This document shows positions 57,471 to 64,000 of a stretch of DNA of 64,000 nt, one piece after another. The DNA is from Arthrobacter ulcerisalmonis (GTDB lineage Bacteria > Actinomycetota > Actinomycetes > Actinomycetales > Micrococcaceae): NCBI RefSeq assembly GCF_900609065.1, contig NZ_UXAU01000013.1:1-64000 (forward strand). Reading direction: 5' to 3'. The translations under genes were made by a program, and so were the position numbers. Below the pieces are notes generated by a model, which saw nothing but the letters and a program-made list of their open reading frames with translations, searched no databases and was not told the origin of the DNA. How positions within the stretch are numbered: position 1 is the first letter of the stretch; each line of letters starts with the position of its first letter.

Positions 57471-58661
57471 GTGGCACGCACCACCATCACCACCCAGGTT
57501 GCCATCATGGGCGGCGGGCCCGCCGGGCTGATGCTGTCCCACCTGCTGGCCAAGCAGGGCATCGACTCGGTGGTGCTGGAGATCCGCAGTCGCCAGGAAA
57601 TCCAGGAAACAGTTCGTGCCGGAATCCTCGAGCACGGCACCGTCAACCTTCTGGTCGATTCCGGCGTTTCAGATCGGGTGCTGCGCGAAGGCGACCGGCA
57701 TGACGGCATCGAGCTTCGATTCAATGGCGAGAGCCACCGGATCGACTTCAAGGAACTGGTGGGGGAGTCGGTGTGGCTGTACCCGCAGACGGACGTTTTC
57801 ATGGACCTCGCCGCCCGTCGCGAAGCCGACGACGGCGATGTCCGCTACAGCGTCACCGATACCAGCGTGTCCGACCCTGAAGGGACCCCTTCGGTCCACT
57901 TCACCGACGCCGACGGGGTCGACTTCGAGGTGCGCGCCGACTTAGTGGTGGGCGCTGATGGCTCGCGCAGCCAGTGCCGTGCCCTGATCCCGGAAGCCGC
58001 CCGGACCCGGCACTTCCACGAGTACCCCTTTGCCTGGTTCGGCATCCTCGCCGAAACCCCCCGAAGCTCCGACGAACTGATCTACGCCAACTCCGAGCAC
58101 GGGTTCGCCCTCATCAGCCAGCGGACCGAGACAGTTCAGCGGATGTACTTCCAGTGCGATCCGAAGGAGAACGCAGCAGATTGGGAAGACGAACGCATCT
58201 GGGCCGAACTCCGCAAACGCGTCAACGGCAACGGTTTTGAACTCAAGGAGGGCGCGGTCATCGACAAGATGGTGCTGCCGTTCCGCAGGTTCGTCCAGAC
58301 GCCCATGCGCCACGGCAAGCTTTTCCTCGCCGGCGACGCCGCGCACACGGTGCCGCCCACCGGAGCCAAGGGCCTGAACTTGGCCATCCATGACGTCTCG
58401 GTCCTGTTCGAAGGACTCGATTCGTACTACCGCACCGGATCGACGGACCTGCTGGATTCCTACAGCGACCGTGCGCTGGAGCGGGTCTGGAAGGCGCAGC
58501 AGTTCTCCTACTGGATGACCACCATGCTGCACACCTCCGCCGACTCGGACAGTTTCTCCCGCGCCCGGCAGCTCGGCGAACTCAACTCCGTGGTCTCGTC
58601 CCGGCACGGCATGGCGTACCTGGCCGAGGCCTACACCGGATGGCCAGGACACGCGTCATAG
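57471..58661 (+). CDS. pobA: 4-Hydroxybenzoate 3-monooxygenase
   Basis: A 396-residue flavoprotein: FAD loop GGGPAG at 14-19, DG motif GADGSRS at 161-167, and GDAAH at 288-292. RAGILEHGTVNLLVDSGV and TPMRHGKLFLAGDAAHTVPP are specific to PobA. It hydroxylates 4-hydroxybenzoate to protocatechuate with NAD(P)H. GTG 57471 has AGCGAGG upstream. It feeds the pca genes about 5 kb away. Confidence 0.95.
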   Translation: MARTTITTQVAIMGGGPAGLMLSHLLAKQGIDSVVLEIRSRQEIQETVRAGILEHGTVNLLVDSGVSDRVLREGDRHDGIELRFNGESHRIDFKELVGESVWLYPQTDVFMDLAARREADDGDVRYSVTDTSVSDPEGTPSVHFTDADGVDFEVRADLVVGADGSRSQCRALIPEAARTRHFHEYPFAWFGILAETPRSSDELIYANSEHGFALISQRTETVQRMYFQCDPKENAADWEDERIWAELRKRVNGNGFELKEGAVIDKMVLPFRRFVQTPMRHGKLFLAGDAAHTVPPTGAKGLNLAIHDVSVLFEGLDSYYRTGSTDLLDSYSDRALERVWKAQQFSYWMTTMLHTSADSDSFSRARQLGELNSVVSSRHGMAYLAEAYTGWPGHAS

Positions 58662-58686
58662 GCCTGGGCTGCTGCGTCCCGGAACC

Positions 58687-58746
58687 ACGACGGCGGTAGG
58701 GCCGGTCGGCAGGCGGGCCGGACGAAGGCGGTAGGGCCGCCGTCGT
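58687..58746. repeat. Inverted repeat ACGACGGCGG between pobA and thioesterase gene
   Basis: 10-bp arms (58687-58696 and 58737-58746) with internal GGCGGTAGGGCC copies. Sited between convergent genes, it could terminate both. Its arm matches the larger palindrome at 60001-60076. Confidence 0.55.
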
Positions 58747-58774
58747 CCGTTCTGGCCGCTGATACGCGGCGGCG

Positions 58775-59209
58775 TCAGTCCTCGTTGAGCGTTTCCGTGA
58801 GGTGATGGTTGGGGATCCGGTCGCGATCGTAGGTGATTTCCGTGTACCCGTGGGGTTCAGGCGTGCCGTCGGCGCTGAGGTTGACGAAGACGATCTCTTC
58901 AATGGTGAGGATGCTGTCCCGGGTGATCATATTGCGGACCTCAGCGCGCATGGTTAGGGACGTCCGGCCGAAGCGGGTGGCGGTCAAGCCCATTTCCACC
59001 AGGTCACCCTGGCGGGCGGAGCTGACAAAGTTGATTTCCGAGATGTACTTGGTGACCGCGCGGCCGTTGCCCAGTTGCAGGATGGCGTAGATCGCGGCCT
59101 CTTCGTCGATCCATTTCAGCAGGCTGCCTCCAAACAGCGTGCCGTTGGCGTTCAGGTCTTCGGGGCGGACCCATTTGCGGGTCCGGAACGTAATGTCTTT
59201 TGACTCCAT
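58775..59209 (-). CDS. Single-domain acyl-CoA thioesterase
   Basis: A 144-residue hotdog protein with FRTRKWVRPEDLNANGTLFG, GSLLKWIDEEAAIYAIL and INFVSSARQGDLVEMGL, an acyl-CoA thioesterase of the YciA/BFIT type. It shares the domain fold of the two-domain enzyme encoded at 25.5-26.5 kb. No Shine-Dalgarno; a TAACCT hexamer lies 6 nt before the ATG, so its mRNA is probably leaderless. Confidence 0.88.
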   Translation of the reverse strand: MESKDITFRTRKWVRPEDLNANGTLFGGSLLKWIDEEAAIYAILQLGNGRAVTKYISEINFVSSARQGDLVEMGLTATRFGRTSLTMRAEVRNMITRDSILTIEEIVFVNLSADGTPEPHGYTEITYDRDRIPNHHLTETLNED

Positions 59210-59215
59210 GAGCCG

Positions 59216-59221
59216 AGGTTA
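59216..59221 (-). promoter_or_regulatory. -10 hexamer TAACCT for the leaderless thioesterase transcript
   Basis: Complement of 59216-59221 reads TAACCT, separated from the start codon by 6 nt. Spacing matches the other leaderless candidates in this window. Confidence 0.6.
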
Positions 59222-59281
59222 GCCCAGTCCTGGCATTGTCTTTTGCCAGTGCGTCACTGTGACGGATCCGGTGGGCCGTTG

Positions 59282-59785
59282 CTAGGCCATGGCGGTGTGC
59301 GCGGCGCTCCCGGCATTGATCCGCTTGGCATAGCAATACGAGTGTGCGAGCCCCACGTAGGCGCCAAAGTTGGGGATTTCCTCGAAGCCACTGTTCTCAT
59401 AGAACGTCCGTCCGTCTGGTTGGGCGGACCCCGCCTCAGCCTTGATGCGTGCGATGCCCTGCCTGAAAGCCTCGGCCTCCAGCGCCGCAAGAATAGAGCT
59501 CGCCACGCCCGAACCCCTGGTGTACGGCAGCACATACAGCCGCTTGATCTCGGCAGTGTCCGCGTCCAGCAGCCGCAGCCCGCCGCATCCCACTGGCTGG
59601 CCGGAACCCTTGTCGTAGGCCACCAGGAACACTGCGCAATCTGCCCCCGACGGCGGTGTTCCCGGTTCGTGGTTCGGCGTGCCGAAGCGGGCATCAAGTT
59701 CGGCCTGCTGGGCGCGTCGGAGGTCTGCGCCCACAGGATTCGACCAGTCCACTGACCTGATGTTGAGCCGTGGGTTGGTCTGCAT
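59282..59785 (-). CDS. GNAT-family N-acetyltransferase
   Basis: A 167-residue GNAT: VAYDKGSGQPVGCGGLRLLD, AEIKRLYVLPYTRGSGVASS (the motif A Q/RxxGxG acetyl-CoA loop, here RGSGVA) and FYENSGFEEIPNFGAY. The substrate is unknown. ATG 59785 is used; a longer frame crosses the repeat region and lacks family similarity. Minus strand, like the phosphatase and purB genes upstream. Confidence 0.8.
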   Translation of the reverse strand: MQTNPRLNIRSVDWSNPVGADLRRAQQAELDARFGTPNHEPGTPPSGADCAVFLVAYDKGSGQPVGCGGLRLLDADTAEIKRLYVLPYTRGSGVASSILAALEAEAFRQGIARIKAEAGSAQPDGRTFYENSGFEEIPNFGAYVGLAHSYCYAKRINAGSAAHTAMA

Positions 59786-59880
59786 GAGGGCCTCGATTCG
59801 CCGAAGGGGTATGCCATCCAACGGTAGGAGGCTGCGGTTACGCAGGTGTTTCGGCTGGGTAAGGGGCAGGCTAACGCTGA

Positions 59881-60160
59881 ACCCTCCCGGAGTTTTTACG
59901 GCCGTTTTGGCCACCCTCCCGGATTTCTTGCGGCTGAATCCGAAGGGCTCCCGGAGATCTTGCAGGTTCCGCCGCGGATCACGCCCGGGTGACGTGCCCG
60001 ACGACGACGGCGGCGCGGCAGTCCGGGGCACGGCACCCAAGGCGATCGACAGGCAGCCCGCTGCCGCCGTCGTCGTCCGCATCTCCGGGAGAGTTGGCTG
60101 GTTGGCCGTAAGAGCTCCGGGACGGTTGTCGATCCAGCCGTAAGAGCTCCGGGAGGGTTG
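59881..60160. repeat. 280-bp compound palindromic region, TCCCGGAG units
   Basis: The region between the GNAT and phosphatase genes holds three forward units (CCCTCCCGGAGTTTTTACGG, CCCTCCCGGATTTCTTGCGG, GGCTCCCGGAGATCTTGC) and three in the opposite direction (for example AGAGCTCCGGGAGGGTTG), plus the central palindrome ACGACGACGGCGGC (60001-60014 with 60063-60076). No gene is seen. The units match those at 26.5-26.7 kb. Confidence 0.8.
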
Positions 60161-60162
60161 GG

Positions 60163-60840
60163 TCAGGGGGCGTCGGGGCGCTGTCCCGTGGGGTCTTCCG
60201 CCGTGGGGTCACTGAGGGCCAGTCCGCCTACGGGACTGCCATCCCAGTGGATCAGTTCCCAGCCGGTAGCGGGAGTGCCCTCAAGGGCCACGATGCCGGT
60301 GTTTTCCAGGACGTGGGTGGTGGCGAAGTCGGGCTCGAGGCCGTGCGCGCGGCGGCCGGTCCACGTTCGGATGGCGGCGCCATGACTCACAATCGCCACG
60401 GCGTCGTGACCCAGCGCATCCGCCTGGGCCGCAACGTTTGCCACGGCGGCATCGAACCGGGCGAAGAAGTCGTGGCCGCTGGGTCCGGCCGGCATGCTGA
60501 CCTCAAGGTCGCCGGCAATCCACGACACAACAGTGCCGATGTACCGCTTGTGCGACTCGTGATCAGTGAGCTTCTCCAGTGCGCCGGCTTCAATTTCGTG
60601 CAGCCCGTCCAAGACGGTGACGTCCAAGCCGTGCAACCTGCCCAGGGGCGCGGCAGTGATCTGGGTGCGCACCAAGGTTGAGGCGTACAGCGCCTGCAGA
60701 GGTTCGTTAGCCAGCGACCGGGCCATCGCCTGGGCCTGCCGCTGGCCGAGCTCGGTGAGCCCAGGTCCGGGATGTGCAGTATCGAGTTGGCCGAGCACGT
60801 TTCCTGGAGTCTGGCCATGGCGGATCAACAGCAGCTTCAT
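60163..60840 (-). CDS. Histidine phosphatase family protein
   Basis: A 225-residue protein starting MKLLLIRHGQTPGNVLGQLD, with the phospho-accepting His in RHG, then YASTLVRTQITAAPLG and IVSHGAAIRTW with the second His. Phosphoglycerate mutase-like fold; substrate unknown. The start is preceded by a CAGACT hexamer 6 nt upstream and no Shine-Dalgarno. Confidence 0.88.
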   Translation of the reverse strand: MKLLLIRHGQTPGNVLGQLDTAHPGPGLTELGQRQAQAMARSLANEPLQALYASTLVRTQITAAPLGRLHGLDVTVLDGLHEIEAGALEKLTDHESHKRYIGTVVSWIAGDLEVSMPAGPSGHDFFARFDAAVANVAAQADALGHDAVAIVSHGAAIRTWTGRRAHGLEPDFATTHVLENTGIVALEGTPATGWELIHWDGSPVGGLALSDPTAEDPTGQRPDAP

Positions 60841-60846
60841 AGGTCT

Positions 60847-60852
60847 AGTCTG
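60847..60852 (-). promoter_or_regulatory. -10-like hexamer CAGACT before the phosphatase gene
   Basis: The complement of 60847-60852 reads CAGACT, 6 nt from the start codon, matching the arrangement at 53105-53110. Confidence 0.45.
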
Positions 60853-60892
60853 ACCCACCTCAGGGAACACGGGCTATGGCACCCACGCGAAA

Positions 60893-60922
60893 CGGTGCCG
60901 GACCTCCAAGGGCCCGGCACCG
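60893..60922 (-). terminator. Hairpin downstream of purB
   Basis: CGGTGCCGG (60893-60901) pairs with CCGGCACCG (60914-60922), 19 nt beyond the purB stop. A three-T run follows on the minus strand; a weak intrinsic terminator. Confidence 0.6.
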
Positions 60923-60940
60923 TCGTCGCCCGTGCAGAAC

Positions 60941-62380
60941 CTACTTGAGGTGATCTACCAGCTGGTCGGCAATACCGGTGTAGGACCCGGGCGTGAGCGC
61001 TAAGAGTCGAGCCTCGGCGTCGGCGGACAGGCCGAGGCTCTGCACGAACTCCTGCATCCGGGCGCCGTCCACGCGCTGGCCACGCGTGAGGTCCTTGAGC
61101 CGCTCGTACGGGTTTTCCATGCCTTCGACGCCGGCAATCGCCTCGGCCCGCATCACCATCTGGATTGCCTCGCCGAGGACCTCCCAGTTGGTGTCCAGGT
61201 CGGCGGCCAGGACATCTTCTGCAACGTCGAGCCGCTCCAGGCCCTTGACCACGTTGGAGATGGCCAGCAGGGAGTGCCCGAACGCCACGCCGATGTTGCG
61301 CTGGCTGGAGGAGTCGGTGAGGTCCCGCTGCCAGCGTGAGGTCACCAGGGTGGAGCCGAGGACATCCAGCAGCCCGGAGGAAATCTCAAGGTTCGCCTCG
61401 GCATTTTCGAACCGGATGGGGTTCACCTTGTGGGGCATCGTGGAAGAACCGGTGGCGCCGGCAACCGGGATCTGCGCGAAGTAGCCAATGGAGATGTAGC
61501 TCCAGATGTCGGTGCAGACGTTATGCAGGATACGGTTGAACCGCGCGACGTCGGCATACAGCTCTGCCTGCCAGTCGTGGCTTTCGATCTGGGTGGTCAG
61601 CGGGTTCCAGGTCAGACCCAAGGCTTCGACGAAAGACTTGGACACGTGCTGCCAGTCGGCGCCGGGGACGGACGCCACGTGGGCGGCGTAGGTGCCGGTG
61701 GCGCCGTTGATCTTGCCGAGGTATTCGGTCTTGGCGATGCGGTCCAGCTGTCGGGTCAGCCGGTGCGCGATGACTGCAAGTTCCTTACCCAAGGTGGTGG
61801 GAGTGGCAGGCTGGCCGTGCGTGCGCGAGAGCATGGGCACGGCGCGGTTCTCTTCGGCCATGGCGCTGATCTGGGCCACGAGTTTGCGGGCGGCGGGCAG
61901 CCACACGTCCTCCACGGCACCCTTGACGCCCAGGGCGTACGAAAGGTTGTTGATGTCCTCCGAGGTGCAGCCAAAGTGCACCATGGCCGTCAGGCCCTCG
62001 ATGCCGATCCCAGCGAGCCGGCGGCCAATGTAGTATTCCACCGCCTTGACGTCATGCACGGTCACGGCCTCGATCTCGGCAAGCTCAACCACTGATGCGG
62101 AGTCGAATTCGGTGACGATCCTGCGCAGTGCTGACTGCTGGTCCGCGGTGAGGGTCCCACTGCCGGGAAGGACGTTGTTGCTGGTCAGGTGGATCAGCCA
62201 TTCAACTTCCACGGCTACGCGGTCACGGTTCAGGGCGGCCTCGGAGAGGTAATCGACAAGTGGCGCCACGGCGGACTGGTAGCGGCCGTCCAGTGGGCCC
62301 AGGGCAATCTGCTCCGGGGAAGCGGCAAGGGCCAGGCGTCCGGAGGGCGTACGGGTATCAGCAGTGGCGTTTTCAGGCAT
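60941..62380 (-). CDS. purB: Adenylosuccinate lyase
   Basis: A 479-residue lyase of the fumarase superfamily: HFGCTSEDINNLSYAL, SRTHGQPATPTTLGKELAV and the signature GSSTMPHKVNP at 311-321. It acts in two steps of purine synthesis. It resembles the Escherichia coli-type PurB rather than the shorter Bacillus-type. The first 25 residues are variable. It is divergent from the small secretion-related genes, with 135 bp between starts. Confidence 0.95.
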   Translation of the reverse strand: MPENATADTRTPSGRLALAASPEQIALGPLDGRYQSAVAPLVDYLSEAALNRDRVAVEVEWLIHLTSNNVLPGSGTLTADQQSALRRIVTEFDSASVVELAEIEAVTVHDVKAVEYYIGRRLAGIGIEGLTAMVHFGCTSEDINNLSYALGVKGAVEDVWLPAARKLVAQISAMAEENRAVPMLSRTHGQPATPTTLGKELAVIAHRLTRQLDRIAKTEYLGKINGATGTYAAHVASVPGADWQHVSKSFVEALGLTWNPLTTQIESHDWQAELYADVARFNRILHNVCTDIWSYISIGYFAQIPVAGATGSSTMPHKVNPIRFENAEANLEISSGLLDVLGSTLVTSRWQRDLTDSSSQRNIGVAFGHSLLAISNVVKGLERLDVAEDVLAADLDTNWEVLGEAIQMVMRAEAIAGVEGMENPYERLKDLTRGQRVDGARMQEFVQSLGLSADAEARLLALTPGSYTGIADQLVDHLK

Positions 62381-62515
62381 GGCCCAATTCTTTCACGAAC
62401 TGCAGCGCCGCATGAGTTGGTTACTTATCCACATACGGCGAAAGTGCCTCCACCGTGCCGGCGCGCATCCCTAAGGTGGGTCAAAGAAGGCCCGACGCCG
62501 GAAGGAGACGTTGTG

Positions 62516-62932
62516 ATGGTCCTGTCCTTGGAAGGCCGGCCAGGTAGCCCGCCAGGTTTCGCGGGCCCGGATCTCGACGGCCTGCAGCAGCAGCGGACAG
62601 CCGAGATTCGGCTGCTTGCCGGACGCCTGGCCGCGTGCGTTGACCTGCTTGAGCAGGTGCTGGTGGGCTGCCGGGACATCCAGTTGATTCAGTGGCAGTC
62701 GCCAGCCGGGCAGGCGTACCGGAGTGCTGTGGCAATGTTGGCTGCCGCGTTGCAGACTGCGTCCCGGCAACTGGCGGAGTCTGCGGCGGACCTGGCCCAG
62801 TCTCCGCCGGAGTCCTGGCCAGCGCCTTGGCCACCGGGGGCCGGCTCACCAGCACCGTTGCCGTTTCCCGCGGACCTCCTCGGCAGCCCAATGAATGCCG
62901 CAGGGACCGCCGCACTCTGGTGGACCGGCTGA
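62516..62932 (+). CDS. WXG100-like small protein, putative type VII substrate or chaperone
   Basis: A 138-residue protein: two amphipathic helices with a W-x-S turn at Trp60-Ser62 (LIQWQSPAGQAYRSAV), the geometry of WXG100 proteins, and a Pro-rich tail. I do not know a named family. ATG 62516 has GAAGGAG about 8 nt upstream. Its stop and the start of the next gene share one base (TGATG), so the two are almost certainly translated together. Confidence 0.65.
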   Translation: MVLSLEGRPGSPPGFAGPDLDGLQQQRTAEIRLLAGRLAACVDLLEQVLVGCRDIQLIQWQSPAGQAYRSAVAMLAAALQTASRQLAESAADLAQSPPESWPAPWPPGAGSPAPLPFPADLLGSPMNAAGTAALWWTG

Positions 62933-64000
62933 TGGCTGACGTTGACGACTGGACTGGCCAGGGTGTGGGGCTGTCACGCGAACCCCGGGATGGGCTCCTG
63001 GGGGTCCGCGGCGGGGTGGGCGGCATCAGTGTGCAACTTGAGGAATTGGGCGCTGGCGCGGAAAAACTGGACGTACTCGCTGCAGAGCTGATGGCAGTGG
63101 ACACTGAGGTGGGCCGTCTGGGTGATGCGCTCTGCCGAGCCACCGGTCAGGTGCAGTGGACGGCGGATCGGCGGATAGCGGCTGTAGCGGACGGGCAACG
63201 GCACATCGATGCGGTGCGGCGGCGGATGCAGGATCTGAGCGAGCACATCAGGGCTTGCCAGCGGGACTATCAGGTTGCCGAGTGGGAGGCGGACGCAGCC
63301 CGTTTCACTGGGATGGCCGGAGTGGCGAGCATTCCTGCTTCCTTGTCCATCATGGCGGGAACTGGAGTGCCGGACGGCGCCACCATGGACAACCTCCTCT
63401 CAGCGCTGGGGGTGAACGCTGCTGCCATGCGTCGTGAGCTGACCCGATACCCGCAGATCCGCGACGTGCTGATGGGCGGCTTCAAACCCCGCCCCTTGGA
63501 CGTGCGGCAGGTCGAGACGGTCTACGTCGACCTGGACAGCTCGCCAGCGGGATTGCTGGAACGAATCCGGAGTATCGACGCCCGCGGGCCGGGGATGATC
63601 GAGGTTGTTGCGGTGGACAACGGGACGGAGCGGGCGTACGTGGTGGTTGTGCCGGGTACCCAAGCCGCCGGCACGCGCGCTGGTGGCAATAACCCCTTCG
63701 ATGAGGCAGGCATTGCCGAGGCGATGTTTTACGATTCTGCCGAGGTCAGCAGGGCTGTGGCGGAGGTGCTCGCAGATTCAGGGGCCAAGGATGGCGACAA
63801 GGTGGTGCTGGTGGGCTACAGCCAGGGTGGGATCCACGCCATGAACATCGCCGCCAATCCCATGATTCAGGAGAAGTACCAGGTGCCTTTCGTCCTCACG
63901 GCAGGATCGCCAGTGGCCGGCATTACACCTCCCGAAACTGTGGAGTCGCTGCATCTTGAACACCGCGCCGACTGGGTGCCAGGAGCGGATGGCGGCCTCA
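62932..64000 (+). CDS. Helical N-domain plus alpha/beta-hydrolase protein, truncated by window
   Basis: At least 356 residues; the stop lies beyond the window. The first 130 residues are predicted helical (for example IDAVRRRMQDLSEHIRACQR), like secreted WXG-type partners. The rest has the alpha/beta hydrolase nucleophile Ser297 in GYSQGG, LTAGSPVAG and HRADWVPG where an Asp-x-V-P catalytic acid is common; the catalytic His would be further on. It resembles type VII-associated or surface lipase-like proteins. Substrate is unknown. Confidence 0.65.
   Translation, partial: MADVDDWTGQGVGLSREPRDGLLGVRGGVGGISVQLEELGAGAEKLDVLAAELMAVDTEVGRLGDALCRATGQVQWTADRRIAAVADGQRHIDAVRRRMQDLSEHIRACQRDYQVAEWEADAARFTGMAGVASIPASLSIMAGTGVPDGATMDNLLSALGVNAAAMRRELTRYPQIRDVLMGGFKPRPLDVRQVETVYVDLDSSPAGLLERIRSIDARGPGMIEVVAVDNGTERAYVVVVPGTQAAGTRAGGNNPFDEAGIAEAMFYDSAEVSRAVAEVLADSGAKDGDKVVLVGYSQGGIHAMNIAANPMIQEKYQVPFVLTAGSPVAGITPPETVESLHLEHRADWVPGADGGL

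Noticed and set aside
59881-60160. CRISPR array
   Set aside because: Units are palindromic with mixed orientation and irregular spacing; no constant repeat plus unique spacers and no cas genes.

Overview
The window is a high-GC actinobacterial chromosome segment, most likely from the Arthrobacter sensu lato group (Arthrobacter, Pseudarthrobacter, Paenarthrobacter). Support comes from the rpsF-ssb-rpsR-rplI-dnaB block, a CsoR/CopA copper locus, LigC, a Corynebacterium/Arthrobacter-style quinate and protocatechuate locus with IclR regulators, and several starts that look leaderless (a -10 hexamer 6-8 nt before the start codon), as is common in actinobacteria.

Layout. 0-0.6 kb: the 3' end of an IS481-type transposase, then two near-identical 55-nt palindromes; the second looks like the intrinsic terminator of the next operon. 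0.6-16.3 kb (minus strand): a tightly overlapping 14-gene surface polysaccharide operon with a polyprenyl glycosylphosphotransferase, nucleotide-sugar enzymes (oxidoreductase, epimerase, two aminotransferases, acyltransferase), a Wzx-like flippase, three glycosyltransferases, a lipoprotein resembling a glycoside hydrolase, and a Wzy-like polymerase flanked by two Wzz-like proteins. A large LuxR ATPase regulator lies just upstream. 19.7-21.6 kb: ribosomal and SSB genes, with an rpsF leader in which an anti-Shine-Dalgarno can pair with the Shine-Dalgarno. 21.6-25.5 kb: small enzymes, a membrane protein with L7/L12-like motifs, and dnaB preceded by a 724-bp gap rich in DnaA-box-like sequences. 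25.5-32.4 kb: thioesterase, DoxX, MATE and EamA transporters, a CGNR regulator, an orphan WXG100 protein and DUF2277. 32.4-35.4 kb: copper efflux (copA, copZ, csoR) with two palindromic operators. 35.6-40 kb: a beta-propeller gene overlapping a MoaD/ubiquitin-like gene, an AlaT-like aminotransferase and ligC.

40-52 kb is a near-complete catabolic route: an MHS-family transporter, an IclR regulator, quinate/shikimate dehydrogenase, 3-dehydroshikimate dehydratase, then pcaHGBDC, pcaFIJ and a pcaR-like regulator. Quinate or shikimate would become protocatechuate, then beta-ketoadipate, then succinyl-CoA and acetyl-CoA. pobA with its own IclR regulator at 56.6-58.7 kb adds 4-hydroxybenzoate to the same intermediate. 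The remainder holds a diacylglycerol-kinase-like enzyme, an ACT-domain membrane protein, a FUSC transporter, a thioesterase, a GNAT, a phosphatase and purB. The window ends in a WXG100-like protein overlapping a truncated helical-plus-alpha/beta-hydrolase protein that resembles a type VII secretion substrate.

Intergenic regions carry an unusual number of long palindromes in at least four families. No tRNA, rRNA, CRISPR array or prophage was seen. All product names come from reading the translated sequence and recalling families; no database search was run.
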